Below are positions 1 to 6,753 of a stretch of DNA of 18,474 bases, one piece after another. Positions within the stretch are counted from its first letter, which is position 1; every line of letters starts with the position of its first letter. The notes under the pieces are model-generated. The model was not told the origin of the DNA. It was given only the letters and a program-made list of their open reading frames with translations, and ran no database searches. The position numbers were made by a program, and so were the translations under genes. Origin of the DNA: an uncultured Roseburia sp. (lineage in GTDB: Bacteria; Bacillota; Clostridia; Lachnospirales; Lachnospiraceae); NCBI GenBank assembly GCA_945928585.1, contig CAMENQ010000008.1:1-18474 (forward strand). Reading direction: 5' to 3'.

Positions 1-1
1 G

Positions 2-691
2 GATATATGTAATATTCCACATGGATCGAAAAATCTTGATGGAATCAGCAGTTATCTTGAACAATTTGCAAAAGATAGAGGATTGTTTTATATAAGGGAT
101 AAATCAAACAATGTAATTATTGTGAAAGAGGCTACTAAAGGGTACGAAGGTGTAGAGCCTGTTATTTTGCAGGGGCATATGGATATGGTAGCAGTTAAAC
201 GTCAGGATTGTGATATTGATATGTCTAAAGATCCATTAAGATTAAAAGTTGATGGTGATTATGTATATGCAGAAGGAACAAGCCTTGGCGGAGATGATGG
301 AATTGCTGTAGCATATATTTTAGCAGTTCTGGATAGTGATAAAATTAAGCATCCAAGAATCGAGGCTGTAATTACTACTGATGAAGAAATAGGAATGGAT
401 GGAGCAACTGCCATTGATATTTCAATGCTTAAGGCAAACAGGATGTTAAACATCGATTCTGAAGATGAGGGAATACTTTTAACAGGCTGTGCAGAAGTAC
501 TTCTTAAAATAGCACCATTATATATAGAAGATGAGTTTGAGGAAGAGAAGCTTCTTAATATGTCAGGACAAGATATAAATTTTATATATTGTATTGACAG
601 AGTAATTTACTATACAGAGGATAATGCAAAGCTTACAAATCTTTTTGAGAGCGAAAACGGACAGATAAAATATACAGCGAAAAAAAGATGA
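2..691 (+). CDS. pepD: PepD-like aminoacyl-histidine dipeptidase (M20 family), 5' partial and 3' truncated, probably decayed
   Basis: The frame is open from base 2, so the start lies outside the window; 229 residues are visible. They match the N-terminal catalytic half of PepD, a cytosolic two-metal peptidase that splits Xaa-His dipeptides such as carnosine. Visible family signatures in order are IPHGSKN near residue 5, QGHMDMV (His59, Asp61), GGDDGIA (Asp98), TTDEEIGMDG (Glu128/129) and NIDSEDEG (Asp152), which together supply most of the metal ligands. After about residue 165 the resemblance fades. The last roughly 50 residues match nothing I recognise, and the protein stops near half the usual length of about 480 residues. 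The lid/dimerisation domain and the C-terminal metal-binding His are missing, so activity is unlikely. The stop is closely followed by larB, as expected if a deletion joined the two. Family call is firm; the pseudogene reading is inference. Confidence 0.75.
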   Translation, partial: DICNIPHGSKNLDGISSYLEQFAKDRGLFYIRDKSNNVIIVKEATKGYEGVEPVILQGHMDMVAVKRQDCDIDMSKDPLRLKVDGDYVYAEGTSLGGDDGIAVAYILAVLDSDKIKHPRIEAVITTDEEIGMDGATAIDISMLKANRMLNIDSEDEGILLTGCAEVLLKIAPLYIEDEFEEEKLLNMSGQDINFIYCIDRVIYYTEDNAKLTNLFESENGQIKYTAKKR

Positions 692-731
692 GAAGATTTT
701 TATGAGCGAAATGAGCGGAAATGAGGTAAAA

Positions 732-1496
732 ATGGAGTATACAAAACTGACTGAAATTTTACAGAGTGTGGCAGACGGCAGTGTAAGTGTGGAGGAGGCT
801 GCATTATTGCTTAAAAAAGAACCTTTTGAGGATTTAGGCTTTGCAAAGCCTGACCATCACAGAGCCATAAGACAGGGAGTAAGCGAGGTTATATATGGGG
901 AAGGCAAGACGCCGGAGCAGATAGTTAAGATAACACAGGCCTTGCTGAAGAAGGGGCAGGAATGTGTTATTATCACCAGAATGGACAAAGAGGCGGCCGA
1001 TGCATTAAAAGAGGAAAAGCTGCCATTATACTATGATGATTTAAGCAGAATGGGAATAGCAGGTAAAATGCCTGAAAACAGTGGAAACGGGAAAATAGTA
1101 ATAGCTACAGGAGGAACAAGTGATATGCCTGTGGCAGAGGAGGCAGCACTGACGGCAAAGGCACTTGGAAATGAAGTTGTTAAGCTGTACGATGTAGGAG
1201 TGGCAGGAATTCACAGACTGCTTTCCCATGCAGATGACCTTATGAATGCACAGGTGGTTATAGCCATAGCAGGAATGGAAGGTGCATTGGCAAGTGTTAT
1301 AGGCGGACTTGTAGACTGTCCTGTTATTGCCGTACCTACAAGTGTAGGCTACGGAGCTTCCTTTAACGGGCTATCGGCTCTTTTATCCATGTTAAATTCC
1401 TGCGCAAGCGGAGTAAGCGTGGTAAATATAGACAATGGATTTGGAGCGGGATATATGGCCAGCATGATAAATCATGTAAGCGTGAAGAAACAGTAA
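732..1496 (+). CDS. larB: LarB, pyridinium-3,5-biscarboxylic acid mononucleotide synthase (NPN cofactor biosynthesis)
   Basis: First enzyme of nickel-pincer cofactor synthesis: LarB carboxylates nicotinic acid adenine dinucleotide and cleaves it to pyridinium-3,5-biscarboxylic acid mononucleotide. Family motifs run through the whole protein: DHHRAIRQGVSEVIYGEGKT near the N-terminus, then the PurE/AIR-carboxylase-like C-terminal half with ATGGTSDMPVAEEA, GVAGIHRLL, AGMEGALASV, VPTSVGYGASF and LNSCASG. The Cys in LNSCA (residue 224 from this start) fits the conserved reactive Cys known as Cys221 in Lactiplantibacillus plantarum LarB. I chose the ATG at 732, giving 254 residues, because GAGG sits 5 bases upstream and the family normally begins at this point. 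An in-frame ATG at 702 would add 10 residues but has only a weak ribosome site. larC follows 70-80 bases downstream, so the pair is probably one transcript. Confidence 0.93.
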   Translation: MEYTKLTEILQSVADGSVSVEEAALLLKKEPFEDLGFAKPDHHRAIRQGVSEVIYGEGKTPEQIVKITQALLKKGQECVIITRMDKEAADALKEEKLPLYYDDLSRMGIAGKMPENSGNGKIVIATGGTSDMPVAEEAALTAKALGNEVVKLYDVGVAGIHRLLSHADDLMNAQVVIAIAGMEGALASVIGGLVDCPVIAVPTSVGYGASFNGLSALLSMLNSCASGVSVVNIDNGFGAGYMASMINHVSVKKQ

Positions 1497-1575
1497 AAAT
1501 GAATGGTGTATGTAAGCAGTATTTATAAAATAAAAAATTGTTTGCTGAAATAGCAGCAGGAAAGAGGTGTATAAG

Positions 1576-2931
1576 GTGAAAACATTATATATAGAATGTA
1601 ATATGGGTGCGGCAGGAGATATGCTTATGGGAGCACTTCTGGAGCTTACGGACAGACCAGAGGATATGCTTAGAGAAATTAATAAAACAATAAATGACGG
1701 CTTAAAAAGTATGGGAAAAGAAAATACGGTGGAGATATTTTCTGAAAAAAACGTAAAATGCGGAATAGTGGGAACTCATATGGTTGTGAAGGTAGATGGA
1801 AGAGAAGAAAATTGTGATGCAGGACATTATCACAGTGGGCATATCCATGACGAAGGACATATACACAGTGAGCATAGCCACGACGAAGTACATGTACACA
1901 GTGAGCATATCCATAACGAAGAACATTCACATAGTGGACACAGCCATAACGAAGGATATGTTCATAGTGACCACAGTCACAATAATACACATCACCACGC
2001 CGGAATAAGTGATATTACTTCCATAATTAAATCAATGAAAATATCTGATAAAGTAAAGGCAGATGCAATATCGGTATATAATCTTATCGCAGAAGCAGAA
2101 AGTCATGCACATGGAAAAAGTGTAGACGAGATTCATTTTCATGAAGTAGGAACACTTGATGCAGTTGCAGATGTAGTAGGTGTATGTATGCTTATGAATA
2201 CCATCTCACCAGAAAGGGTGATAGTATCTCCTGTTCATGTAGGAAGCGGTCATGTACACTGTGCTCATGGAATACTGCCTGTACCGGCACCAGCTACGGC
2301 TGATATACTTAAAGGTGTTCCAATATATGGAGGAGGCATTAAGGGAGAACTTTGCACACCTACGGGAGCAGCACTTTTACGATATTTTGCTGATGAGTTT
2401 GGTGACATGCCGGTTATGAGAACAGAACGTATAGGCTACGGAATGGGAAAAAAGGATTTTTCCATGGCAAACTGTGTAAGAATAATGATAGGTGAAAATC
2501 AGGATAAGATTAACAATATTTCAGAACTTTGCTGTAATCTTGATGATATGACACCGGAGCAGATTGGATATGCTACAGAGATTCTTATGAGAGAGGGAGC
2601 TTTGGATGTATATGTTACGGATATTCATATGAAAAAAAACAGGCCTGCACATATGCTTACCTGTATGTGTAAGACAAAAGACAGAGAAAAGTTTTTAGGG
2701 CTTATTTTTAAGCATACGACAACACTTGGCATAAGAGAATACGAATGTAACAGATATTGTCTGAACCATGAAATATCACAGGTTGAAACAAATTATGGAA
2801 CTGTGCATATAAAAAGAGCATCAGGATATGGAACAGTCAGGGAAAAATATGAGTATGAAGACCTTGCAAGAATAGCAGGACAGCAGGATATGGCGGTGAG
2901 AGAGGTGGAAAGGAAAATAAAACCTTTATAA
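1576..2931 (+). CDS. larC: LarC, nickel insertion protein for the pyridinium-dithiocarboxylate cofactor, with a His-rich repeat insert
   Basis: LarC is a CTP-dependent cyclometallase that inserts Ni(II) into the dithio-pyridinium nucleotide to finish the NPN cofactor. The N-terminus LYIECNMGAAGDM, the HFHEVGTLDAVADVVG block, SGHVHCAHGILPVPAPAT, ELCTPTGAALL and the C-terminal NLDDMTPEQIGYA region are all typical. The start is taken as GTG 1576 because AAAGAGG (1561-1567) lies a good distance ahead and the family begins MKTLY; GTG 1567 would overlap the ribosome site. Residues 84-138 form five 11-residue repeats rich in His, a probable nickel store or scavenging loop between the two halves. In L. 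plantarum larC is read through a programmed frameshift; here the frame is continuous for 451 residues. No larE or larA is in the window, so the remaining pathway genes must lie elsewhere. Confidence 0.93.
   Translation: MKTLYIECNMGAAGDMLMGALLELTDRPEDMLREINKTINDGLKSMGKENTVEIFSEKNVKCGIVGTHMVVKVDGREENCDAGHYHSGHIHDEGHIHSEHSHDEVHVHSEHIHNEEHSHSGHSHNEGYVHSDHSHNNTHHHAGISDITSIIKSMKISDKVKADAISVYNLIAEAESHAHGKSVDEIHFHEVGTLDAVADVVGVCMLMNTISPERVIVSPVHVGSGHVHCAHGILPVPAPATADILKGVPIYGGGIKGELCTPTGAALLRYFADEFGDMPVMRTERIGYGMGKKDFSMANCVRIMIGENQDKINNISELCCNLDDMTPEQIGYATEILMREGALDVYVTDIHMKKNRPAHMLTCMCKTKDREKFLGLIFKHTTTLGIREYECNRYCLNHEISQVETNYGTVHIKRASGYGTVREKYEYEDLARIAGQQDMAVREVERKIKPL
1825..1989 (+). repeat. Five 33-bp tandem repeats inside larC encoding an 11-residue His motif
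   Basis: Five consecutive units read HYHSGHIHDEG, HIHSEHSHDEV, HVHSEHIHNEE, HSHSGHSHNEG and YVHSDHSHNNT, followed by HHH. The pattern is H-x-H-S-x-H-x-H-(D/N)-E/N-x, with about 22 His in some 58 residues. The DNA units are similar but not identical, so this is an older expansion under protein-level constraint. Long antisense and +2-frame ORFs across it are by-products of the repeat. Confidence 0.9.
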
Positions 2932-2962
2932 TTGCAACTAAATATGATAAAATTTATCATAT
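2932..2962 (+). promoter_or_regulatory. Sigma-A-type promoter with overlapping Fur-family-like palindrome, ahead of the aldo/keto reductase
   Basis: TTGCAA (2932-2937), a 17-base spacer and TATCAT (2955-2960) form a reasonable promoter directly after the larC stop. A 21-base perfect inverted repeat (2942-2962; arms of 10 with one central A) covers the spacer and the -10. Its core TGATAAA-A-TTTATCA has the 7-1-7 layout of Fur/PerR boxes (Fur consensus TGATAAT-N-ATTATCA), with one change per half. A repressor bound here would block RNA polymerase. Which regulator binds is inference. Confidence 0.5.
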
Positions 2963-3003
2963 ATTGAAAACGTATATTTGATTTTGTGTCAGGAGGTATA
3001 AGA

Positions 3004-4122
3004 ATGAGCGTAAATATACAAAAAATGCCAAAGCTTGGCTTTGGATTAATGAGATTACCTGAGAAGGATGGAAAAATAGACATAGACCATGTAAGCAGAA
3101 TGGTAGATACATATATGGAAAACGGACTAAATTATTTTGATACGGCATTTATGTATCACGAAGGAAATTCAGAAAAGGCAGTTAAGGAAGCACTTGTGAA
3201 AAGGCATCCGAGGGAAAGCTATATGCTTGCTACTAAGCTGCCTGTATGGATGCTTAACGGAGCTGATGATAAGGACAGAGTTTTTAATGAACAGCTTGAA
3301 AGGACAGGCGCAGGATATTTTGATTTTTATCTTCTTCACAGCATAGAGGATGAAAATTACGAAAAATATATGGAATATGACTGTTTTAACTGGGCATTAA
3401 AGAAAAAGGAAGAAGGGAAAATAAAGCATCTTGGCTTTTCATTCCACGGTTCGCCGGAGCTTCTTGAGAGAGTTGTAAATGAACATCCGGAACTGGAGTT
3501 TGCACAGATACAGCTTAATTATGCTGACTGGAATAATCCAAAGGTACAGTCGGGAAAACTTTATCAGATATTAAGTTCAAGAAACATTCCGATTATAGTT
3601 ATGGAGCCTGTAAAGGGAGGAACTCTCGCAGGCATGGCACCGGAGCTTGATGCTATGTTTAAGGAGGCAAGACCGGAAGCTTCCATAGCATCGTGGGCAC
3701 TTCGCTTTGTAGGAAGCTTAAAAGGAGTCATGACTATTTTAAGCGGTATGTCAAATGAAGAACAGATGACAGATAATCTTCACACCTTTAAAGAATTTGA
3801 GCCTCTTAATGAAAAAGAGCAGAAAGTTATACAGCAGGTTGTGAAAAAAATGCTTGGAATGGAGAATATACCATGTACAGCCTGTCGTTACTGCTGCGAA
3901 GGATGTCCTATGGAGATAAATATACCTGAAGTTTTTAAGGCAATAAATACCATGAGTACATATCCTGAAAGCAATGAAGGACAGAATATATACAAGGAGC
4001 TTATAAAAAACAGCGGAAAAGCGTCAGACTGTATAGGCTGTGGTCAGTGTGAAAGAGTATGTCCACAGCATTTATCTATAATAGAACTGCTAAAAGAAGC
4101 AACTGAAAAGCTTTCAGATTAA
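3004..4122 (+). CDS. Aldo/keto reductase with two C-terminal 4Fe-4S motifs
   Basis: A 372-residue cytosolic oxidoreductase of the aldo/keto reductase superfamily, in the subgroup fused to a ferredoxin-like tail. The TIM-barrel part shows LGFGLMRLP at the start and the catalytic tetrad positions Asp46, Tyr51, Lys78 and His112 (in NYFDTAFMYHEGNSE, ATKLP and YLLHS). The tail carries two clusters of Cys: CTACRYCCEGCP (Cys291, 294, 297, 301) and CIGCGQCERVCP (Cys343, 346, 349, 353). These would hold two 4Fe-4S clusters. The ATG at 3004 is chosen because AGGAGGT (2991-2997) is 6 bases upstream; a GTG at 2986 lies before that site. The true substrate is not known for most members and cannot be read from the sequence. 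It probably has its own promoter, with a possible metal- or peroxide-responsive operator. A terminator begins right at the stop codon. Confidence 0.9.
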   Translation: MSVNIQKMPKLGFGLMRLPEKDGKIDIDHVSRMVDTYMENGLNYFDTAFMYHEGNSEKAVKEALVKRHPRESYMLATKLPVWMLNGADDKDRVFNEQLERTGAGYFDFYLLHSIEDENYEKYMEYDCFNWALKKKEEGKIKHLGFSFHGSPELLERVVNEHPELEFAQIQLNYADWNNPKVQSGKLYQILSSRNIPIIVMEPVKGGTLAGMAPELDAMFKEARPEASIASWALRFVGSLKGVMTILSGMSNEEQMTDNLHTFKEFEPLNEKEQKVIQQVVKKMLGMENIPCTACRYCCEGCPMEINIPEVFKAINTMSTYPESNEGQNIYKELIKNSGKASDCIGCGQCERVCPQHLSIIELLKEATEKLSD

Positions 4123-4170
4123 ATTCGCCAATGCGAATATAAAAGTGCCGCTGCCTGGCGGCGCTTTTTT
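4123..4170 (+). terminator. Double hairpin and intrinsic terminator after the aldo/keto reductase (repeat copy A)
   Basis: A small stem ATTCGC/GCGAAT (4123-4128 and 4133-4138, loop CAAT) abuts the stop codon. It is followed by GTGCCGC/GCGGCGC (4145-4151 and 4158-4164, one G-T pair) and six T at 4165-4170. It shares both hairpins with the elements at 4176 and 10049 but lacks their upstream conserved block. Confidence 0.85.
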
Positions 4171-4175
4171 AACTT

Positions 4176-4269
4176 AAAAAGAAACTACTAAAGCAACAGC
4201 GTAAAATAAAGAAACCAAAAATTCGCGAATGCGAATTTGTAAGCGCCGCTGCCGTGCGGCGCTTTTTTT
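4176..4269 (+). repeat. Dispersed double-hairpin repeat, full copy B, ending in an intrinsic terminator
   Basis: Conserved block CTAAAGCAACAGCGT (from 4188), then GAAACC, then the 8-bp stem AAATTCGC/GCGAATTT with loop GAAT (4219-4238). The terminator follows: GCGCCGC/GCGGCGC (4243-4249 and 4256-4262) and seven T (4263-4269). From 4188 to 4243 it matches 10061-10116 at 52 of 56 bases. It lies in the 236-base gap between the aldo/keto reductase and fruA, immediately after copy A, so two terminators stand in series. Confidence 0.85.
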
Positions 4270-4358
4270 ACAAAAATATGTATTAAATTTAAGAAGTGGT
4301 AGAACATAATTAAGGTACATCTATATTGAAAATGCAATATTAAAGGAGAGCAGGGATT

Positions 4359-6323
4359 ATGAAAATATCACAGCTTTTAAAAAAAGAAGGAATTGCACTT
4401 AATATGAAGCCTTCATCAAAGGAAGAAGCCATAGATATTTTGGTTGATTTGCATGAGAAGGCAGGAAATATAAGCAATAAGGAAGAATATAAAAAAGGAA
4501 TATGGGAAAGGGAGAAACACAGCTCCACCGCCGTAGGTGATGGTATAGCCATACCACATGCAAAAAATAAGGCAGTGAAAAGACCTGCACTTGCAGCAAT
4601 GACTGTTCCTGACGGAGTGGACTTTGACTCCATGGATGGAAACCCTGCAATGCTATTTTTTATGATAGCAGCACCGGAAGAAGGAGGAAGTGTTCATCTG
4701 GAGGTGCTTTCAAGGCTCAGTGTTCTTCTTATAGATGAGGATTTTAGGAAAAGTCTTATGTCTGCAAAAAATACTGAGGAGTTTTTGTCAGTTATAGACA
4801 AAAAGGAAGCGGAAAAATTCGGTGAGACTGAAAAAGATGAGACAGTTTCAGAGAAAATTACAGATAATACTCACATAAATAAAGCAGTTCCTGAAAATAA
4901 ATATGTATACAGAGTACTTGCAGTAACAGCATGTACTACAGGCATAGCACATACCTTTATGGCTGCGGAAGCGCTGGAGAAGGCAGGAAAGGCCATGGGC
5001 ATTTCCGTAAAGGTCGAGACTAACGGCTCCGGAGGGGCAAAAAATATACTTACGGATGAAGAAATAAAAAACTGTGACGGCATAATAGTAGCAGCAGATA
5101 AAAATGTAATGACAGACAGGTTTAACGGTAAACCTGTACTTTTTACAAAGGTTTCGGACGGTATTCACAAGCCGGAGGAACTGATAAATAAAATAATACA
5201 CAAAGAAGCAGATATTTACACCATAGGCCGTGATGTAAGAACTGCAAAATATGAAAAACAGTCAACTGATTCAAATGCTGTTTACAAGCACCTGATGAAT
5301 GGCGTATCACATATGCTTCCGTTTGTAATAGGCGGAGGTATAATGATAGCACTGGCGTTTCTGGTAGATGACTATAAGATAGATCCTGATAATTTTGGTA
5401 TGAATACACCTGTGGCAGCATTTTTTAAAACAGTTGGAAATGCCATGTTTGGGTTTATGCTTCCTATACTGGCAGCGTATATAGCGTCATCTATAGCAGA
5501 CAGACCGGGACTTGCAGTGGGCTTTGCAGGAGGAGTTCTTGCCATGAACGGCACCAATTTTTCTGACCTTGCAAACGGAGAGGCAGGCGGTATTTCAGGG
5601 GGATTTCTGGCTGCACTTTTTGCAGGCTTTCTTGCAGGCTATATAGTAAAGCTTCTGCAGCTTGCTACAGAAAAACTTCCCAAAAGTCTGGACGGCATAA
5701 GACCAATGCTTATTTATCCATTAGTAGGAGTACTTCTTACAGGTATAGTAATGTGCAGCGTAAATCCTGTTATGGGCTGGATAAACACAGGTATTGGAAA
5801 CTGGTTAAACAGTCTTGGCGGTTCGTCAAAAATACTTCTAGGTGCCGTAGTTGGAGGTATGATGAGTATAGATATGGGAGGTCCCTTTAATAAAGCAGCC
5901 TATGTATTTGGTACTGCCTCTCTTGCACTTGAAAATTATGATGTAATGGCGGCAGTTATGGTAGGAGGTATGGTGCCTCCCATAGTCATAGCATTATCTA
6001 CAAGTATATTTAAGAGCAAATGGTCAGCAGAGGACAGAAGAAACGGCATAGTTAATTATATTATGGGGCTTTGCTTTATTTCAGAGGGAGCCATACCATA
6101 TGCGGCAAAGGATCCAATAAGAGTTATACCAAGCTGCATTATAGGTTCTGCAGTGGCAGGAGCTTTATCAATGGCATTTAACTGTACTTTAAGGGCACCT
6201 CATGGAGGAATATTTGTATTCCCGGTGGTGGGAAATGCACTGTGGTATATAGTGGCACTGGCAGCAGGAAGTATAGTGGGAGCAGTTATACTCGGAGCCA
6301 TAAAAAAGAAAGTGGAAGAATGA
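4359..6323 (+). CDS. fruA: PTS fructose-type transporter EIIABC
   Basis: A single 654-residue protein carrying all sugar-specific phosphotransfer domains. EIIA (about 1-150) has its phospho-His at residue 67 in GIAIPHAKN. EIIB (about 184-285) has its phospho-Cys at 192 in VTACTTGIAHTF. EIIC (about 309-654) is a multi-span membrane channel starting HLMNGVSHMLPFVIGGG, with GGPFNKAAYVFG and FISEGAIPYA further on. It takes phosphate from HPr and imports sugar as the phosphate ester; for FruA this is fructose to fructose-1-phosphate. The A-B-C order and these motifs are those of the fructose family, but mannosyl-glycerate-type relatives look alike, so the substrate is likely rather than certain. 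AAAGGAG lies about 10 bases before the ATG. Unusually, no fruK or DeoR-type regulator adjoins; instead ptsH and ptsI follow. No clear cre site is seen. The last codons (IKKKVEE) are echoed twice in the gap downstream. Confidence 0.92.
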   Translation: MKISQLLKKEGIALNMKPSSKEEAIDILVDLHEKAGNISNKEEYKKGIWEREKHSSTAVGDGIAIPHAKNKAVKRPALAAMTVPDGVDFDSMDGNPAMLFFMIAAPEEGGSVHLEVLSRLSVLLIDEDFRKSLMSAKNTEEFLSVIDKKEAEKFGETEKDETVSEKITDNTHINKAVPENKYVYRVLAVTACTTGIAHTFMAAEALEKAGKAMGISVKVETNGSGGAKNILTDEEIKNCDGIIVAADKNVMTDRFNGKPVLFTKVSDGIHKPEELINKIIHKEADIYTIGRDVRTAKYEKQSTDSNAVYKHLMNGVSHMLPFVIGGGIMIALAFLVDDYKIDPDNFGMNTPVAAFFKTVGNAMFGFMLPILAAYIASSIADRPGLAVGFAGGVLAMNGTNFSDLANGEAGGISGGFLAALFAGFLAGYIVKLLQLATEKLPKSLDGIRPMLIYPLVGVLLTGIVMCSVNPVMGWINTGIGNWLNSLGGSSKILLGAVVGGMMSIDMGGPFNKAAYVFGTASLALENYDVMAAVMVGGMVPPIVIALSTSIFKSKWSAEDRRNGIVNYIMGLCFISEGAIPYAAKDPIRVIPSCIIGSAVAGALSMAFNCTLRAPHGGIFVFPVVGNALWYIVALAAGSIVGAVILGAIKKKVEE

Positions 6324-6452
6324 GAGTAAGAAAAGCTTAAATAATTACTAATAAAAAGTGGAAGAATGACAATAAGAAAGGCTTCAACAAATACTTTTAA
6401 AGCAGTTTTCAATTTATAAAAAAGAAAGAGGCAGAATGAGAATAAGAAAGGG
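6301..6452 (+). repeat. Three imperfect copies of the fruA 3' tail ahead of ptsH
   Basis: A purine-rich unit of about 33-38 bases occurs at 6301-6337 (the end of fruA), 6352-6384 and 6415-6452. All share a GTGGAAGAATGA- or GAGGCAGAATGA-type core followed by AATAAGAAAG or GAGTAAGAAAAG. The third copy would encode IKKKEAE and a stop, echoing the fruA end IKKKVEE. Its final AAGAAAGGGG provides the likely ribosome site of ptsH. This fills the 138-base gap; no hairpin terminator is evident. Confidence 0.7.
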
Positions 6453-6461
6453 GATAACAGA

Positions 6462-6725
6462 ATGGTATCAAAAAATGTTACTGTCAGAAACAAAGAAGGG
6501 CTTCATATGAGACCGGCAGGTCTTGTGACAAAGGAAATGACAAAATTTCACAGCACGGTACATTTTATATATGGAGATAAAAAAATAAATGCAAAGAGTG
6601 TAATGAATCTTATAGCAGGCGGAATAAAATGCGGAAGTGAAATAACCATTGAATGTGACGGAGATGACGAACAGGAGGCACTTAACAGGGCAGCAGACAT
6701 GATAGAAAACGAATTGCAGGAATAG
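6462..6725 (+). CDS. ptsH: Phosphocarrier protein HPr
   Basis: An 87-residue cytosolic phosphocarrier that moves phosphate from Enzyme I to EIIA domains. The phospho-acceptor is His15 in KEGLHMRPAG. Ser46 in INAKSVMNLIAGG is the regulatory site phosphorylated by HPr kinase in Firmicutes, so this HPr can serve catabolite control as well as transport. Length and layout match the family. The purine-rich AAGAAAGGGG (6443-6452) about 9 bases upstream of the ATG is the likely ribosome site. It lies between fruA and ptsI in the same direction with short gaps, so the three are probably co-transcribed. Confidence 0.95.
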   Translation: MVSKNVTVRNKEGLHMRPAGLVTKEMTKFHSTVHFIYGDKKINAKSVMNLIAGGIKCGSEITIECDGDDEQEALNRAADMIENELQE

Positions 6726-6753
6726 TAATTATGCAGGAAGGAAGGCAGGATAA

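Noticed and set aside
1825..1989. CRISPR-like array
   Set aside because: Units are contiguous 33-bp coding repeats without unique spacers.
1679..1990. Antisense and +2-frame open frames over the larC His repeats
   Set aside because: They come from the 33-bp periodicity of the repeat; the larC frame carries the family motifs.
1567..2931. Programmed frameshift in larC as in L. plantarum
   Set aside because: The reading frame is continuous through both halves, so none is needed.
4270..4358. Promoter or cre site for fruA
   Set aside because: Only poor matches (for example CATAAT at 4305 with a weak -35) and no cre-like sequence, so nothing could be supported.
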